The notes: generated by a model from the sequence alone, not told the origin. A stretch of DNA of 64,000 bases from JAJTFW01 sp903922455 (GCA_943329665.2 CALQEU020000009.1:33734-97733); one strand, 5' to 3'; numbered from the stretch's first letter, positions 1-9,625 are shown. Program-made: numbers and translations.

Positions 1-866
1 TCGGGAATGGAAGGAAGCTCATGCACAAAATAACTTTTAGGAATGCTGGGACCACTTAAGAAAGGCATGGTATATTTAGAAATCCTAAAAAACCAATTCG
101 GGTGAGCCACCCATTCTACGTCGACATCTTCCGTCAAATTAAATTGTAAATTCAAATCCTTTCTTTGTCGAAGTTCATCAAAAATAACACGATTGTAAAT
201 TCTTCGAATACGCGTTTTCTTTCCATTATTCATGTAAAAAAGATGATGCCCTTCTCGAATCACTTCGGTTAAACATACTACTGGAATTCCCAAATACAAT
301 CGAGTGCAATAAAAATCGATTTGTGTTTTTTGCTTCCAAGGTTCTATTTCCAATAAAATAGTTTCATTAGGATCTTGCTTTCCAATGACTATCTCTTTCA
401 TTCTTGCTAAAAAAGTTTCATGCGTATACCCATTAAACTTATTATCGAAACCTTCTGGAATTGAAAAGTGTTGTCGATACTTGGCAGAAAGCCATTCTTG
501 ATAACAAAATAAGGAAGCGAAGCCTTGCAATTCGATGAGCTCTGGTATTAATCCACCATTACCATCTTCACATATTGCAAAATCAATAGCAATTAATTTG
601 GAGTGACTATCCTCATTACTCACTTTCAATCCATCCGGAATCGCATTTTCCGAAATATTTTTAAAATCAGGTTTAACAATTACATCAATAATATCTTCCC
701 CAGCTTTTACGACCAATTGCCTGAGGGCTTTGTCCATAAACACGGGTGTTTCCGAAACTCGGAAATCAATATTATAATTAAAAGTACTATTCAAATCCTT
801 CAAAAACCCCTCGTACTTTTCTTGGGTAAATGAACTATTGTATGCTTCACGAATAGACTTTATCAT
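1..866 (-). CDS. conserved hypothetical protein, C-terminal part outside window
   Basis: An open reading frame runs from an ATG at 866 to the left edge of the window without a stop, giving 288 residues of N-terminal sequence. It starts MIKSIREAYN and contains an acidic, conserved-looking block (DFAICEDGNGG followed by PELIELQGF) around residues 95-120. There is no signal peptide and no membrane segment, so it is probably cytosolic. The start lies one base after the TAA stop of the upstream lipoprotein gene (TAA-T-ATG), so the two are likely translationally coupled. I do not recognise the family with certainty. The E-x-Q block is compatible with an ATP-grasp-like fold, but this is only a guess. 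Confidence 0.7.
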   Translation of the reverse strand, partial: MIKSIREAYNSSFTQEKYEGFLKDLNSTFNYNIDFRVSETPVFMDKALRQLVVKAGEDIIDVIVKPDFKNISENAIPDGLKVSNEDSHSKLIAIDFAICEDGNGGLIPELIELQGFASLFCYQEWLSAKYRQHFSIPEGFDNKFNGYTHETFLARMKEIVIGKQDPNETILLEIEPWKQKTQIDFYCTRLYLGIPVVCLTEVIREGHHLFYMNNGKKTRIRRIYNRVIFDELRQRKDLNLQFNLTEDVDVEWVAHPNWFFRISKYTMPFLSGPSIPKSYFVHELPSIP

Positions 867-867
867 A

Positions 868-2259
868 TTAATTATTTATCTGATTAACTTTTTCTTGAAA
901 CCGACTATCATTTTGTAAAGTCATAAATGCTGGTTCTATTCTACAACGTGTTGCATCCTTAAATCCTTTTTGAATAGCCACCTCCAAAAAAAGAAAACAA
1001 TCTGCTCCATTTCCATCCATCGCTGCACTCACTGCAGATAAATACCATGCTTCAGTATTTTTTGGATCCACCATTCGATAGATGCTGGAAAAGTAAGCAC
1101 TTTGTTCTTTATGTAAAGCAGTGATAGCACGGTTAAGCGACATATACGAAGAAAGACTAATCACACCACGAACACGGTTTTTCATATCCTCAAAAGCTTG
1201 TGGACTTTTAGTTGCACTTGTAGATTCCCATCGTTCAAATTCCGTTCTCCACCAGCCGGTATCTTTTGATCCTAATGCACGCAAGAAATAATCACGATTC
1301 TTTGATTCTATTTGCTTGAATTCACTCTCTACAGAAAGCGCTTGTTTATATTCGATGGAATTCATCAACTTTTGCAGAGCAGCTTCCACAGTTGTGGTAT
1401 TCAACATCCCTTGAAAATTCTTTACCATATTTTTATAAAGCTCCACTTTTTCGATCACATTTGAAACTGAATCGGACTGATGTTTTAAAAATGAAAGTGC
1501 TAACTCCAATTGTTTCGTATTTACTGGAGTAAAACGATCACGTTGTGCAATAGCCGTAAATGCAATAAACGCATTTTCCATCACCGATGCTGGAGGCCAT
1601 GCATGATCACCAGAAAAGCGGATCGTTTGATAGCGACTCATCATGCGAGGATCTTGCGTTTTAAAATTCAAAATTTCCGACAAATTCATGTCACTGTTCC
1701 CTGCAATTCCAACAATCAAATTCGGTGGAACTCCTGTCCATGATCCCGCTGGTATACCTGCTCCACAAACAACGAGACCTTTAACGCCCGAAGGAGAAAG
1801 AGCAAGAAGAGATGCAACGCGGGCGCCACCACTAAATCCTCCAGCGAAAATTTGATTCGTATCTACTTTTTCGATGAGAAGGCACTGGTACAACATCGAC
1901 TGAATGATATTTGCGGTTTGCTCAGCACTGTTCCCATTTTTAGATTCTTTAGCCGCTATTAAAATAAAATCATAGGCATCCGCTAATGATTCATACTCCC
2001 CTAAAGGAAAATCAGGATCACCATGTGGATCGAATAAAATCAGTATGGGAAACTTTTCCTTGGAAGAAAATCGGGTAGGGTAGTAGACAGAATAATGGAG
2101 ATTCGCGTTGAGTTGACATGGTTGGGCACTAAAGGCATGACCTGATTTTTCTATTGGGGCGGACGCAACTTCAGCATTAGATTCCAATTTGGATGGTTCT
2201 GTTTTCTTGCCAGAGCAAGAAATGATCACCACAAAGCATAGAAGCAGAAATATTCGCAT
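868..2259 (-). CDS. lipoprotein with alpha/beta-hydrolase (esterase-like) domain
   Basis: This encodes a 463-residue exported lipoprotein. The ATG at 2259 is preferred over an upstream alternative start because it places a lipoprotein signal (MRIFLLLCFVV...IISC) directly at the N-terminus. A typical alpha/beta-hydrolase core follows: a strand with LILFDPHGD, a nucleophile elbow GFSGGA near residue 145, and a candidate catalytic histidine in FSGDHAWPP near residue 218. The C-terminal half (about 220 residues) is mostly helical and ends in a region that resembles a tetratricopeptide unit. The organisation resembles predicted esterases or PHB-depolymerase-like lipoproteins of Bacteroidota. The substrate is unknown. 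It is coupled to the downstream partial gene. Confidence 0.75.
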   Translation of the reverse strand: MRIFLLLCFVVIISCSGKKTEPSKLESNAEVASAPIEKSGHAFSAQPCQLNANLHYSVYYPTRFSSKEKFPILILFDPHGDPDFPLGEYESLADAYDFILIAAKESKNGNSAEQTANIIQSMLYQCLLIEKVDTNQIFAGGFSGGARVASLLALSPSGVKGLVVCGAGIPAGSWTGVPPNLIVGIAGNSDMNLSEILNFKTQDPRMMSRYQTIRFSGDHAWPPASVMENAFIAFTAIAQRDRFTPVNTKQLELALSFLKHQSDSVSNVIEKVELYKNMVKNFQGMLNTTTVEAALQKLMNSIEYKQALSVESEFKQIESKNRDYFLRALGSKDTGWWRTEFERWESTSATKSPQAFEDMKNRVRGVISLSSYMSLNRAITALHKEQSAYFSSIYRMVDPKNTEAWYLSAVSAAMDGNGADCFLFLEVAIQKGFKDATRCRIEPAFMTLQNDSRFQEKVNQINN

Positions 2260-2275
2260 GAACCAAAAATAGTGG

Positions 2276-2305
2276 TTGCAAGCATTCATTTATCCATTAT
2301 TTTTG
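2276..2305 (+). promoter_or_regulatory. Bacteroidota-type promoter of the DUF962 gene
   Basis: TTG at 2276-2278 and TATTTTTG at 2298-2305 are separated by 19 nt, which fits the phylum's TTG-N19/21-TAnnTTTG pattern well. Transcription would start near 2312, about 14 nt before the ATG at 2326. Its position inside the upstream extension of the divergent lipoprotein frame supports the shorter start chosen there. Confidence 0.55.
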
Positions 2306-2325
2306 AGAATATTTAATAATTTCTC

Positions 2326-2775
2326 ATGCGTACACTGAACTCCCTGATCGATGAATATTCCGAAAGCCATATCCATCCTCAAAATATTCTAATTCATTGG
2401 ATTTGCGTGCCAGTAATCTTCTTCAGCATTGTTGAATTTTTATTCTGTATCACATTACCCTTAGTTGGAAACTTAGCCATTCTATCTCTTCTGTTACTCA
2501 CTATTTATTACTTTTTATTGTCAAAAACATTGTGGATCGGAATGCTCATTTTGGGGCTGATTTGTATATCCATAGCGTTCTACATCAATGTGCATTTCTA
2601 TGAACATCGCTTTACTATATTCTTGGTATTATTTGTTTCGGCTTGGGGTGGTCAATTTTTCGGTCATAAAATAGAGGGAAAGAAACCATCCTTTTTAAAA
2701 GATGTGCAATTTCTGTTGATTGGTCCGGCTTGGTTGATGGTGAAACTTTATAGAAAGGCAGGCATACCTATTTAG
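2326..2775 (+). CDS. DUF962/Mpo1-like membrane protein
   Basis: This 149-residue protein has four or five hydrophobic segments and matches the DUF962/Mpo1 family. The diagnostic N-terminal histidine-rich stretch SHIHPQNILIHW (residues 15-26), the HFYEHRF block in the middle and the C-terminal GQFFGHKIEGKKPSF block are all visible. Yeast Mpo1 is an iron-dependent dioxygenase of 2-hydroxy fatty acids in phytosphingosine breakdown; bacterial homologues are mostly uncharacterised. The gene has its own well-formed promoter and is followed 4 nt later by another small membrane protein, so they probably form an operon. The biochemical role here is inferred from the family only. Confidence 0.8.
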   Translation: MRTLNSLIDEYSESHIHPQNILIHWICVPVIFFSIVEFLFCITLPLVGNLAILSLLLLTIYYFLLSKTLWIGMLILGLICISIAFYINVHFYEHRFTIFLVLFVSAWGGQFFGHKIEGKKPSFLKDVQFLLIGPAWLMVKLYRKAGIPI

Positions 2776-2779
2776 TTAG

Positions 2780-3136
2780 ATGGAAGGATCATCAGCAACC
2801 ATTACTTTGCTTCTAGAATGGCTCACGTGGGTACTCTTCTTCTTTGCGTGGGCCATCTTAGTCAAGACGGCATTGCGTCGTTTTAAAAAGAAAAATCCAA
2901 ATCAAGAAATAAAAGATCGCAAAGCCTATTATTTCGCTATGATCTTTGGAATCCTGTTGCTGATTTTTATTTTACTTTTTGGCGTGGATCCTTTCATCAG
3001 TCTTCTGGTGAATGAAGAAATGATAGAAGCAGAAAATGGACCGTATGTTTTTTGGGGATTAGCGACTTTGCTATTTTTCGTAATCCCTTTTATAGTCGCA
3101 AAATTGGGGAGGATGGTTTTTCGAACGAAGATTTAG
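2780..3136 (+). CDS. small membrane protein, function unknown
   Basis: This 118-residue protein starts 4 nt after the DUF962 gene and is probably co-transcribed with it. It has three clear hydrophobic segments: residues 8-28, 50-70 and 88-110. A basic stretch (RRFKKKNPNQ) after the first segment suggests a cytoplasmic loop by the positive-inside rule. I see no catalytic motif and do not recognise the family. Its place behind an Mpo1-like gene is the only functional hint. Confidence 0.65.
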   Translation: MEGSSATITLLLEWLTWVLFFFAWAILVKTALRRFKKKNPNQEIKDRKAYYFAMIFGILLLIFILLFGVDPFISLLVNEEMIEAENGPYVFWGLATLLFFVIPFIVAKLGRMVFRTKI

Positions 3137-3362
3137 CTGCTGGCTTCTAGCTTCTAGATGCTGGCTACTATGTTAAAGCCTAAAAAACGTTGACCGGTAA
3201 ATAGCCAACAGGAACTAATTGATTGCATAAATACAATCAAATCTGTGAAAATCCTATTAATCCGTGTCATCAGCGTTCAATTTAAAAAATTCTAAATTTT
3301 GGAAATTTTACTTACTCGAAGGAACAAAATTCCAAATCCAATAATATTAAACTAGTTCCAAT

Positions 3363-4229
3363 TCAAATCACCCGATAATTCCGATACTCAAACAATCTTT
3401 TTCCTGTTTGCTTCTCCACAAAATGCAGGATTTTATTCTTTAAACTCAATTTATTTTGTCGGGTGTCGTAATAAAATACCCAGTCCATGTTTTCAATACG
3501 ACTTTTCATTGGGGTAGGATGAGTTGATGTAAATTCCTCCAATGAGTCAATTCCTGAATAATCAAAAAGTTCTTCTTTTACCTTTGCTTTTACTTTTTCA
3601 TCTGTATGCCAAAGGCGATGAAAACTCTTTTGCTTTTCTGTTTGATGCGCTGGATTTTTCACCCAACCATAATGGAAAATTCGAGCATTAATCTTTTTTA
3701 CTTTTAAAGGTCGCTCGTCCTTTCTAAACCCTTGTGCATCTTTATAGGAATGAATTTTACGATCATTACGAACAATTCTCACTTCGTGCCGATACCATTT
3801 ACGTGAATTACCAACATAATGATAACTACCATAAAAATGAATGTAATTAAACAGAAGTCCCTCAACCTTCACATCATTATTATATTTATCCATAGAAGAT
3901 CTAATGACGGAATAATCATTTTCATGAATCACCTCATCCGCCTGTAAATAAATACACCAATCGGCTTGCGGAGAAACGGCTTGTAACGCTTTGTCAGTCT
4001 CAACAGCTAACACGCGACCACCTTCGCGAAGAGAATCATCCCAAACAGAAGGAACTACTTTTATTTTAGGAGAATTAATAGATTGAATTAAGTCAGCAGT
4101 GGTATCATCAGAATTTCCCAGACAAACGATTAACTCATCTACCAACGGCAATAAAGAAAGAATGCTTTCCTTAACAGGATAATCAAACTTGACAGCATTG
4201 CGAACAAAAGTAAATCCGGATACAAACAT
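3363..4229 (-). CDS. glycosyltransferase family 2-like protein
   Basis: This 288-residue protein has the outline of a GT-A fold family 2 glycosyltransferase. Its N-terminal strand is followed by VDELIVCLGNSDDTTADL near residues 30-50 (nucleotide-sugar binding region), and WCIYLQADEVIHE near residues 92-104 takes the place of the usual DxD metal-binding motif. No membrane segment is visible. It ends with a basic tail (EKQTGKRLFEYR). It lies 9 nt behind the GH3-family gene on the same strand, so the two are likely one transcript. The sugar donor and acceptor cannot be told from sequence. Confidence 0.75.
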   Translation of the reverse strand: MFVSGFTFVRNAVKFDYPVKESILSLLPLVDELIVCLGNSDDTTADLIQSINSPKIKVVPSVWDDSLREGGRVLAVETDKALQAVSPQADWCIYLQADEVIHENDYSVIRSSMDKYNNDVKVEGLLFNYIHFYGSYHYVGNSRKWYRHEVRIVRNDRKIHSYKDAQGFRKDERPLKVKKINARIFHYGWVKNPAHQTEKQKSFHRLWHTDEKVKAKVKEELFDYSGIDSLEEFTSTHPTPMKSRIENMDWVFYYDTRQNKLSLKNKILHFVEKQTGKRLFEYRNYRVI

Positions 4230-4238
4230 GAGGGATGA

Positions 4239-5771
4239 TTAAACCAATTCAGTGCTTACAAATTTTTCCCACTCTTCAAACTGAGCGTTTTTCATCACGC
4301 GAGGAAATTTATTTTGAGAGCCCATCTTTCCGTTCTTCTCCATCCAATTCATAAAGACTTTAAGAGGCAATACTTCAACAAAAATTTCTTTTAAGGCCGA
4401 TGTCCGCTCGACGCGATAATCATCGTTCAATATTTTTAACTTCTCATCTAAACTCAACTTCAATGCAGCTACATCTACTTTATCATCGGTGCCGATGTAC
4501 CATTTATGAGCGAACATGGTTCCGTGCTTTACACCTGAAACAGAAAATTCATTGATGCTGATGTTAAACTCATCGGAAACCATTTCAATCGCTTTATTCA
4601 TATTGTCGACGCTCAAATGTTCTCCACACAAACTCAAATAATGTTTTGTTCGACCTGTAATAATAATTTCTGCTTGTTCTACATCGGTAAATTTAATCAC
4701 ATCGCCAATCATATATCGCCATGCACCAGCCACAGTAGAAATAAGCAACGCATACTCTTCGCCGACTTCCACTTCATCAATCAACAATGTTTTTGGCTTA
4801 CGCACCAATTCACCATCTCCATTAAAATTTTCGGAAGTGAAGGGTACGAATTCGTAAAATAATCCATTATTCACCACCATGCGCATCGAACGATTATTTT
4901 GTTCATGCTGAAAAGCAATAAATCCCTCCGATGCTAAATACGTCTCGATATAGGTCAATGGATGATCAATTAATTTTTCAAAACTTTTCCGATAAGGCTC
5001 AAACGAAACACCACCGTGCACATAAATCGTGAGGTTGGGCCAAATATCGTGTATGGTTTTCACTTGATACTTTTCAATGATTCGCTCGATGAGTAATTGA
5101 CACCAAGCAGGAACACCGACCAGGATACCAATGTCCCATTGACGGGCATTATCTACAATCTCATCTAACTTGGTATTCCAATCTTTCTCGCGCGAAATTT
5201 TTCTTCCAGGCTTATAAAAATGCTGAAACCAAAACGGAATTTTACTGGTTGTAATTCCACTCAAATCACCTTCAAAATACGAACCTTGCTGATTTAAATG
5301 CGTGCTGCCACCAAGCATTAAAATACCTTTCGAAAAAATATCGCTTCTCAACTCTTTGTATCCACCCAAACTAATCATTTGTCGAACGCTGGTTCTGCGA
5401 ATAGCTTTCACCATATCATCGGTCACCGGAATATGTTTACTCGAACTTTCAGAAGTACCGCTACTCAATGCGTAATAATGCACTTTTCCTGGCCAGGTTA
5501 CATCTTCTTCATTATGCAATGTTTTATTCCACCAACGTGCATAAATACTTTTATAATCGTGCACCGGAACAGTTGCTCTAAATTTATTTACAAAATTCTT
5601 GCTGTTCACCATATCAGCAAAATGATACGTTTGACCGAACATCGTAAACTGTGCTTTTCGCATCAGTTTCTTCAATTCCCTTTTCTGGTAATAGATCGGA
5701 GTATCATTCGCCAATCGCAAGCGATGGCGTAACTCTATACTTCGTTTTATAATTGCGGCCAGTATCGGCAT
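4239..5771 (-). CDS. GH3 auxin-responsive promoter family protein
   Basis: This 510-residue protein matches the bacterial GH3 family, which are adenylate-forming enzymes related to plant acyl-amido synthetases. The phosphate-binding motif SSGTSESSSKHIP lies near residues 104-116. Further family blocks are LYVHGGVSFEPY in the middle, IETYLASEGF, and a C-terminal region with AGAWRYMIGDVIKFTD and ITGRTKHYLSLCGEHLS. Length and domain order are normal. In plants the family couples amino acids to acyl acids; the bacterial substrates are mostly unknown. It heads a two-gene unit with the downstream glycosyltransferase. Confidence 0.85.
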   Translation of the reverse strand: MPILAAIIKRSIELRHRLRLANDTPIYYQKRELKKLMRKAQFTMFGQTYHFADMVNSKNFVNKFRATVPVHDYKSIYARWWNKTLHNEEDVTWPGKVHYYALSSGTSESSSKHIPVTDDMVKAIRRTSVRQMISLGGYKELRSDIFSKGILMLGGSTHLNQQGSYFEGDLSGITTSKIPFWFQHFYKPGRKISREKDWNTKLDEIVDNARQWDIGILVGVPAWCQLLIERIIEKYQVKTIHDIWPNLTIYVHGGVSFEPYRKSFEKLIDHPLTYIETYLASEGFIAFQHEQNNRSMRMVVNNGLFYEFVPFTSENFNGDGELVRKPKTLLIDEVEVGEEYALLISTVAGAWRYMIGDVIKFTDVEQAEIIITGRTKHYLSLCGEHLSVDNMNKAIEMVSDEFNISINEFSVSGVKHGTMFAHKWYIGTDDKVDVAALKLSLDEKLKILNDDYRVERTSALKEIFVEVLPLKVFMNWMEKNGKMGSQNKFPRVMKNAQFEEWEKFVSTELV

Positions 5772-5822
5772 TCTTTTTCTTTATTTAATTCTTAGTTCCA
5801 AATACTAAATTAAATATGAAAA

Positions 5823-7604
5823 TTATAATTCAAGTTCTAATCCTAATTGTTTCCTAAAATCATCCAAGCCTGGATTCTTCTCTACCATTTTTTGATATTT
5901 CTCTTTATTGGTATAAGCTACTTCTCCTGTCGCCACATTCTCATCAAATTTCACATGTACATTCAGTGTGTAATTTCTCAAGCTCTTTCTTAAGAAACTC
6001 ACTAACTCCGTTCTTTCTTCTTGAAAAAATTCTTCTTGAGAATGATTATCAATCAATAATTCAATTTGATAATTCTCCAGAATCGTTGGAATGTTCATAT
6101 TCAAAATTGTGCTTATTTGACTTTTTCCATCTGCTTTTGCTTGCTCGGTATACATCTTCCAATACTTCAACAACGTTTCATGATCAAAAGAATTTTTCAA
6201 ATCGGGAAGTACTTCTTTCACACTTTCTTCAACTACCGTATCCATCGACTTTTTAAAAGAAGACAAGGAAGCACCTTTAAAGATGGAAGATCCACCCGTA
6301 GTTTGAGAAGGAGATGTAGTTTGAGAGGGAGAGGGAGTCGGATCGACTGAAATTTTCTCTGCTACTGGTGCACCCCGTATTTCTGCAACCACTTTCGCAA
6401 TAGGTGGTGCAGAGGGCTCTGCCACTTCCGATTTCTTTGCTACTTCCTTCTTAACTTCTGTTGTTACTTCACTTTTTTTTTGAATAGCAGGAGCAGTTGC
6501 CTCTTCCAACATTCCTGAAATAGAACAGAGTCGAATCAGTGCTAACTCTACATGCAATCGTTGATTTCTAGCATTACGATAATCAATATCGCACTTGCTA
6601 CAAATGGATAAATATTTTAAAAGGTTTGGCTGAACAATTTCGCTTGCTTGCAATTTATAACGTTCACGCGCACTTCTACTCACCTCCAAAAGCGACAAAG
6701 TCGATTCCGTTTTAGAAACCAATAAATCACGGAAATGAGAAGCTAGGCCAGTGATGAAATGATGTCCATCAAAGCCATCCGAAATAAGTTCATTATAGGT
6801 AAGCAATACGCCTGGAATATTTCCTTCGCGAATTTCATCGGTAATCTTAAAATAATAATCATAATCTAAAATGCTTAGATTATTAATAACATCTTTATAG
6901 GTAATATTGGTTCCTGCAAAACTTACAATCTGATCGAAGATGGAAAGCGCATCACGCAAAGCACCATCCGCTTTTTGAGCGATGATATGTAAGGCTTCCT
7001 CTTCAGCTTTCACTTCCTCTTGTTCCGCAACGTATTCGAGATGTTTTGTGATATCATCCACTTGAATGCGATTAAAATCAAAAATCTGACAACGTGATAA
7101 GATCGTTGGAATAATTTTATGTTTCTCCGTCGTCGCTAAAATAAAAACAGCATAAGAGGGAGGTTCTTCTAAGGTTTTCAAAAACGCATTGAACGCACTT
7201 GACGAAAGCATGTGCACCTCATCAATGATATAAATTTTATATTCTCCAGAATGCGGTGCATAACGCACTTGTTCCACCAAATTTCGGATATCATCTACCG
7301 AATTGTTCGAAGCAGCATCCAACTCATAAATATTCAAGCTTTGGCCGGAATTAAATGACTTGCATGACTCGCAAGTATTACAAGCTTCTATATCGGCGGT
7401 AAGCGTTTTGCAATTCAGCGTTTTGGCTAAAATTCGCGCACAGGTAGTTTTTCCCACGCCCCTTGGACCACAAAACAAAAAAGCTTGAGCTAAGTGCTGG
7501 GTGCGTATGGCATTCTTTAACGTATCGGTTATATGAGCTTGACCTACAACCGTATCGAAGGTTGCAGGACGATATTTTCTAGCGGAAACTACGAAGGCAT
7601 TCAT
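5823..7604 (-). CDS. dnaX: DNA polymerase III subunit gamma/tau
   Basis: This is the clamp-loader ATPase of the replicative polymerase. The ATG at 7604 (MNAFVVSARKYRP) is chosen because the family starts at this point; upstream alternative starts add a non-conserved leader. The AAA+ module carries Walker A GPRGVGKTT, the four-cysteine zinc site (CKTL, CNTCESCK), Walker B IIDEVHML and sensor region TTEKHKIIPTILSRC. The middle region (about residues 370-450) is rich in Pro, Ser, Thr and Lys and resembles a linker. A tau-like C-terminal domain of about 140 residues follows. I see no obvious slippery frameshift signal, so only the long form is predicted. Confidence 0.93.
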   Translation of the reverse strand: MNAFVVSARKYRPATFDTVVGQAHITDTLKNAIRTQHLAQAFLFCGPRGVGKTTCARILAKTLNCKTLTADIEACNTCESCKSFNSGQSLNIYELDAASNNSVDDIRNLVEQVRYAPHSGEYKIYIIDEVHMLSSSAFNAFLKTLEEPPSYAVFILATTEKHKIIPTILSRCQIFDFNRIQVDDITKHLEYVAEQEEVKAEEEALHIIAQKADGALRDALSIFDQIVSFAGTNITYKDVINNLSILDYDYYFKITDEIREGNIPGVLLTYNELISDGFDGHHFITGLASHFRDLLVSKTESTLSLLEVSRSARERYKLQASEIVQPNLLKYLSICSKCDIDYRNARNQRLHVELALIRLCSISGMLEEATAPAIQKKSEVTTEVKKEVAKKSEVAEPSAPPIAKVVAEIRGAPVAEKISVDPTPSPSQTTSPSQTTGGSSIFKGASLSSFKKSMDTVVEESVKEVLPDLKNSFDHETLLKYWKMYTEQAKADGKSQISTILNMNIPTILENYQIELLIDNHSQEEFFQEERTELVSFLRKSLRNYTLNVHVKFDENVATGEVAYTNKEKYQKMVEKNPGLDDFRKQLGLELEL

Positions 7605-7698
7605 GTTTACAAATGTAAATAATTTCATTGTCAATATAGAATATTGCATACCCCTCAACTCTTTCATTTACAATGAATTTTAAAAAAAATTTCGACAA

Positions 7699-7731
7699 TT
7701 GACAGGTTTACAAAAATTTGAGATACTTTTC
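7699..7731 (+). promoter_or_regulatory. candidate promoter of the polytopic membrane protein gene
   Basis: TTG at 7699-7701 is followed after 22 nt by TACTTTTC at 7724-7731, one mismatch from TAnnTTTG. The ATG lies at 7740, only 8 nt after the -7 element, so the transcript would be nearly leaderless. Confidence 0.35.
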
Positions 7732-7739
7732 CGACCTAT

Positions 7740-9275
7740 ATGGTAAAAAAGTCAAATTGGGAGTGGGAGCAAGGGTTCTTTTTCATCATTTTACTCTTGC
7801 ATTGTTTGCCCATTCTTCTCTTAACACCTTTTGTTACGCTAGATGGTCCAGCCCATTTGTACAATGCGCATCTCATGTTTGAAGTTCTTTTTGGTAAAAC
7901 AAACATCATCCATTCTTTTTTTGAGTTCAATACTTTTCCTGAACCCAACTGGACCGGACATTTCTTGCTGATGGTTTTGCAGGCTGTATTACCTATTTTA
8001 TGGGCTGAAAAAGTAATCATCATATTGATTTTTGTGTTGATGGCAATGGGATTTCGAAAATTAATTTTGACTATTAATCCAGCATCTGCTTACTTAAGTT
8101 GGATGATTTTTCCTTTCTTGTTTAACTTCCCGCTCTTGCTTGGATTCTTCAACTTCGTACTGGCGTTAGCGTTATTACCTTGGTGGATCAATTGGTGGCT
8201 AAAAAATCATCGCAATGGATTGCAGGTAAAAAATGGAATTTTTGTCACGCTGTTTTTTATGGTTTTATATTTCTCCCATTTAGTTGTTTTTTTACTTGCT
8301 GGACTCAGTGCAGGTATTATCAGTATTTTCAATACACCACCTGGGAATACTAAGAAAATGTTCAAGCAGTTATTATACCTTTTCATCGTTAGCTCACCAG
8401 GGTTGTTTTTAAGTTTTCTATTTGTATTCTTCTTCGGAACGGAAGGTTACAGAGGAGAAATATCTTATTTACCTCTAGCTCAATTGGTAGATGATATTCT
8501 TTGTTCGAGGATGTTTATCGTTTACGATTATACTTCTGAAAAGGTATTTACTTACACTTTTTCAGGGTTGATGGTCTTACTAACGGTTATCGGTTTACGT
8601 CATTTCAATAAAACGTTTGTACAACGTAGCTTTGGTTGGATTTGCTTAAGTTCTTTGCTCATCATTTTTGTCATTCCAGATAGTTTGGCTTCAGGTGGAA
8701 TTTTATCAGTGCGATTGGTACTATGGTTTTACATGACTTGGTGCATTTGGTTAGTGGCATTAAATATTCCAAAAAAAGCAAAAATATTTGCCGCACTCAT
8801 CGCTGTTGGATTCAGTTTTGGGATGATGAAAATTCATTGGAAGGTGCAGCAGGAGTTAAATTCGGATGCGAAACAATTTATAGCAGCTTCCGCCCACATC
8901 CAACCCAATTCCATTGTTCTGCCGCTTAATTATTCTGCCAACTGGATGCATTCAAATATGAGCAGTTATTTGGGAGCTATGAAAGATGTTGTTGTGCTTG
9001 ATAATTACGAAGCCACGCAACATCATTTTCCCTTGGTCTGGAAAAAGAACATGGATCCCGAAATCCACATGGGAAATCATGTATCAAGCAATAGGCCCTG
9101 TGTACATATTGAGAAGTCGGAAAAAATGACGGGATTAAAAATTAATTATGTGAGTGTTTGGCAAAGACCAGGGGATTTAGATGATTCTTGCTCGACAGCG
9201 GTGGATAAGCAGCTTCGTAAATTGAATTTTAGGTCGAAAATTAAGGGTAGTTCTATAGAGGTTTTTGGAAGATAG
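7740..9275 (+). CDS. polytopic membrane protein, possible GT-C-type glycosyltransferase
   Basis: This 511-residue integral membrane protein has about ten hydrophobic segments over residues 10-380 and a soluble C-terminal domain of about 120 residues. The first periplasmic loop carries FVTLDGPAHLYNAHL, an acidic and histidine motif placed where GT-C glycosyltransferases have their catalytic acidic residue. The C-terminal part (HIQPNSIVLPLNYSANW onward) resembles the periplasmic domain of such proteins. No enzyme class can be assigned firmly. The gene stands alone between dnaX on the other strand and a repeat-rich spacer. Confidence 0.6.
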   Translation: MVKKSNWEWEQGFFFIILLLHCLPILLLTPFVTLDGPAHLYNAHLMFEVLFGKTNIIHSFFEFNTFPEPNWTGHFLLMVLQAVLPILWAEKVIIILIFVLMAMGFRKLILTINPASAYLSWMIFPFLFNFPLLLGFFNFVLALALLPWWINWWLKNHRNGLQVKNGIFVTLFFMVLYFSHLVVFLLAGLSAGIISIFNTPPGNTKKMFKQLLYLFIVSSPGLFLSFLFVFFFGTEGYRGEISYLPLAQLVDDILCSRMFIVYDYTSEKVFTYTFSGLMVLLTVIGLRHFNKTFVQRSFGWICLSSLLIIFVIPDSLASGGILSVRLVLWFYMTWCIWLVALNIPKKAKIFAALIAVGFSFGMMKIHWKVQQELNSDAKQFIAASAHIQPNSIVLPLNYSANWMHSNMSSYLGAMKDVVVLDNYEATQHHFPLVWKKNMDPEIHMGNHVSSNRPCVHIEKSEKMTGLKINYVSVWQRPGDLDDSCSTAVDKQLRKLNFRSKIKGSSIEVFGR

Positions 9276-9308
9276 GCTTCTAGATGTTAGAAATCAGATT
9301 TTATCTAA

Positions 9309-9589
9309 AACCCCAGCGGGGTTCAGCCTCATTAGCGTAGCGATTTCACCAGATTAACCCAACCCCAGCGGGGTTGAACATCCCAATCTGTTTTCTTCAA
9401 TAATCATTGTCGTTATTGACGGTATTTATGTACTCCCAAAAAAATATTTTTTATGCAAATTCAATTGAATGCCAAATAAAAAATGATTCGAAATAATTTC
9501 GTTCAGGCTCTCGATCGCTGTTCAACCCCTACGGGGTTGGGTTTAAAATTTTATTCGCTTCGCTAATGAGGTTGAACCCCTATGGGGTT
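9309..9589. repeat. 70-bp imperfect inverted repeat built from AACCCC-N3-GGGGTT palindromes
   Basis: The left arm (9309-9379) and right arm (9520-9589) are reverse complements of each other with some mismatches, separated by 140 nt. Each arm starts and ends with a 15-bp palindrome of type AACCCC-N3-GGGGTT (9309-9323, 9361-9375, 9524-9538, 9575-9589). Between the palindromes each arm carries a shared core, CCTCATTAGCG followed by AGCG, in opposite orientation. No coding potential is seen in the spacer. Confidence 0.75.
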
Positions 9590-9625
9590 CTTTTCACAAT
9601 TGAATAGATCTTAATTCAACTAAAA

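Noticed and set aside
603..833. Plus-strand frame within the first 866 bases
   Set aside because: The minus strand encodes an uninterrupted 288-residue protein coupled to the next gene, so this is a shadow frame.
5823..7604. Programmed frameshift in dnaX producing a short gamma form
   Set aside because: I saw no A-rich slippery heptamer with a following hairpin at the expected place; the frame is continuous.
9524..9589. Palindromes as intrinsic terminators for the membrane-protein gene
   Set aside because: They lie 250 bp or more after the stop codon, lack T-runs and occur as paired inverted elements, so a repeat element is the better explanation.
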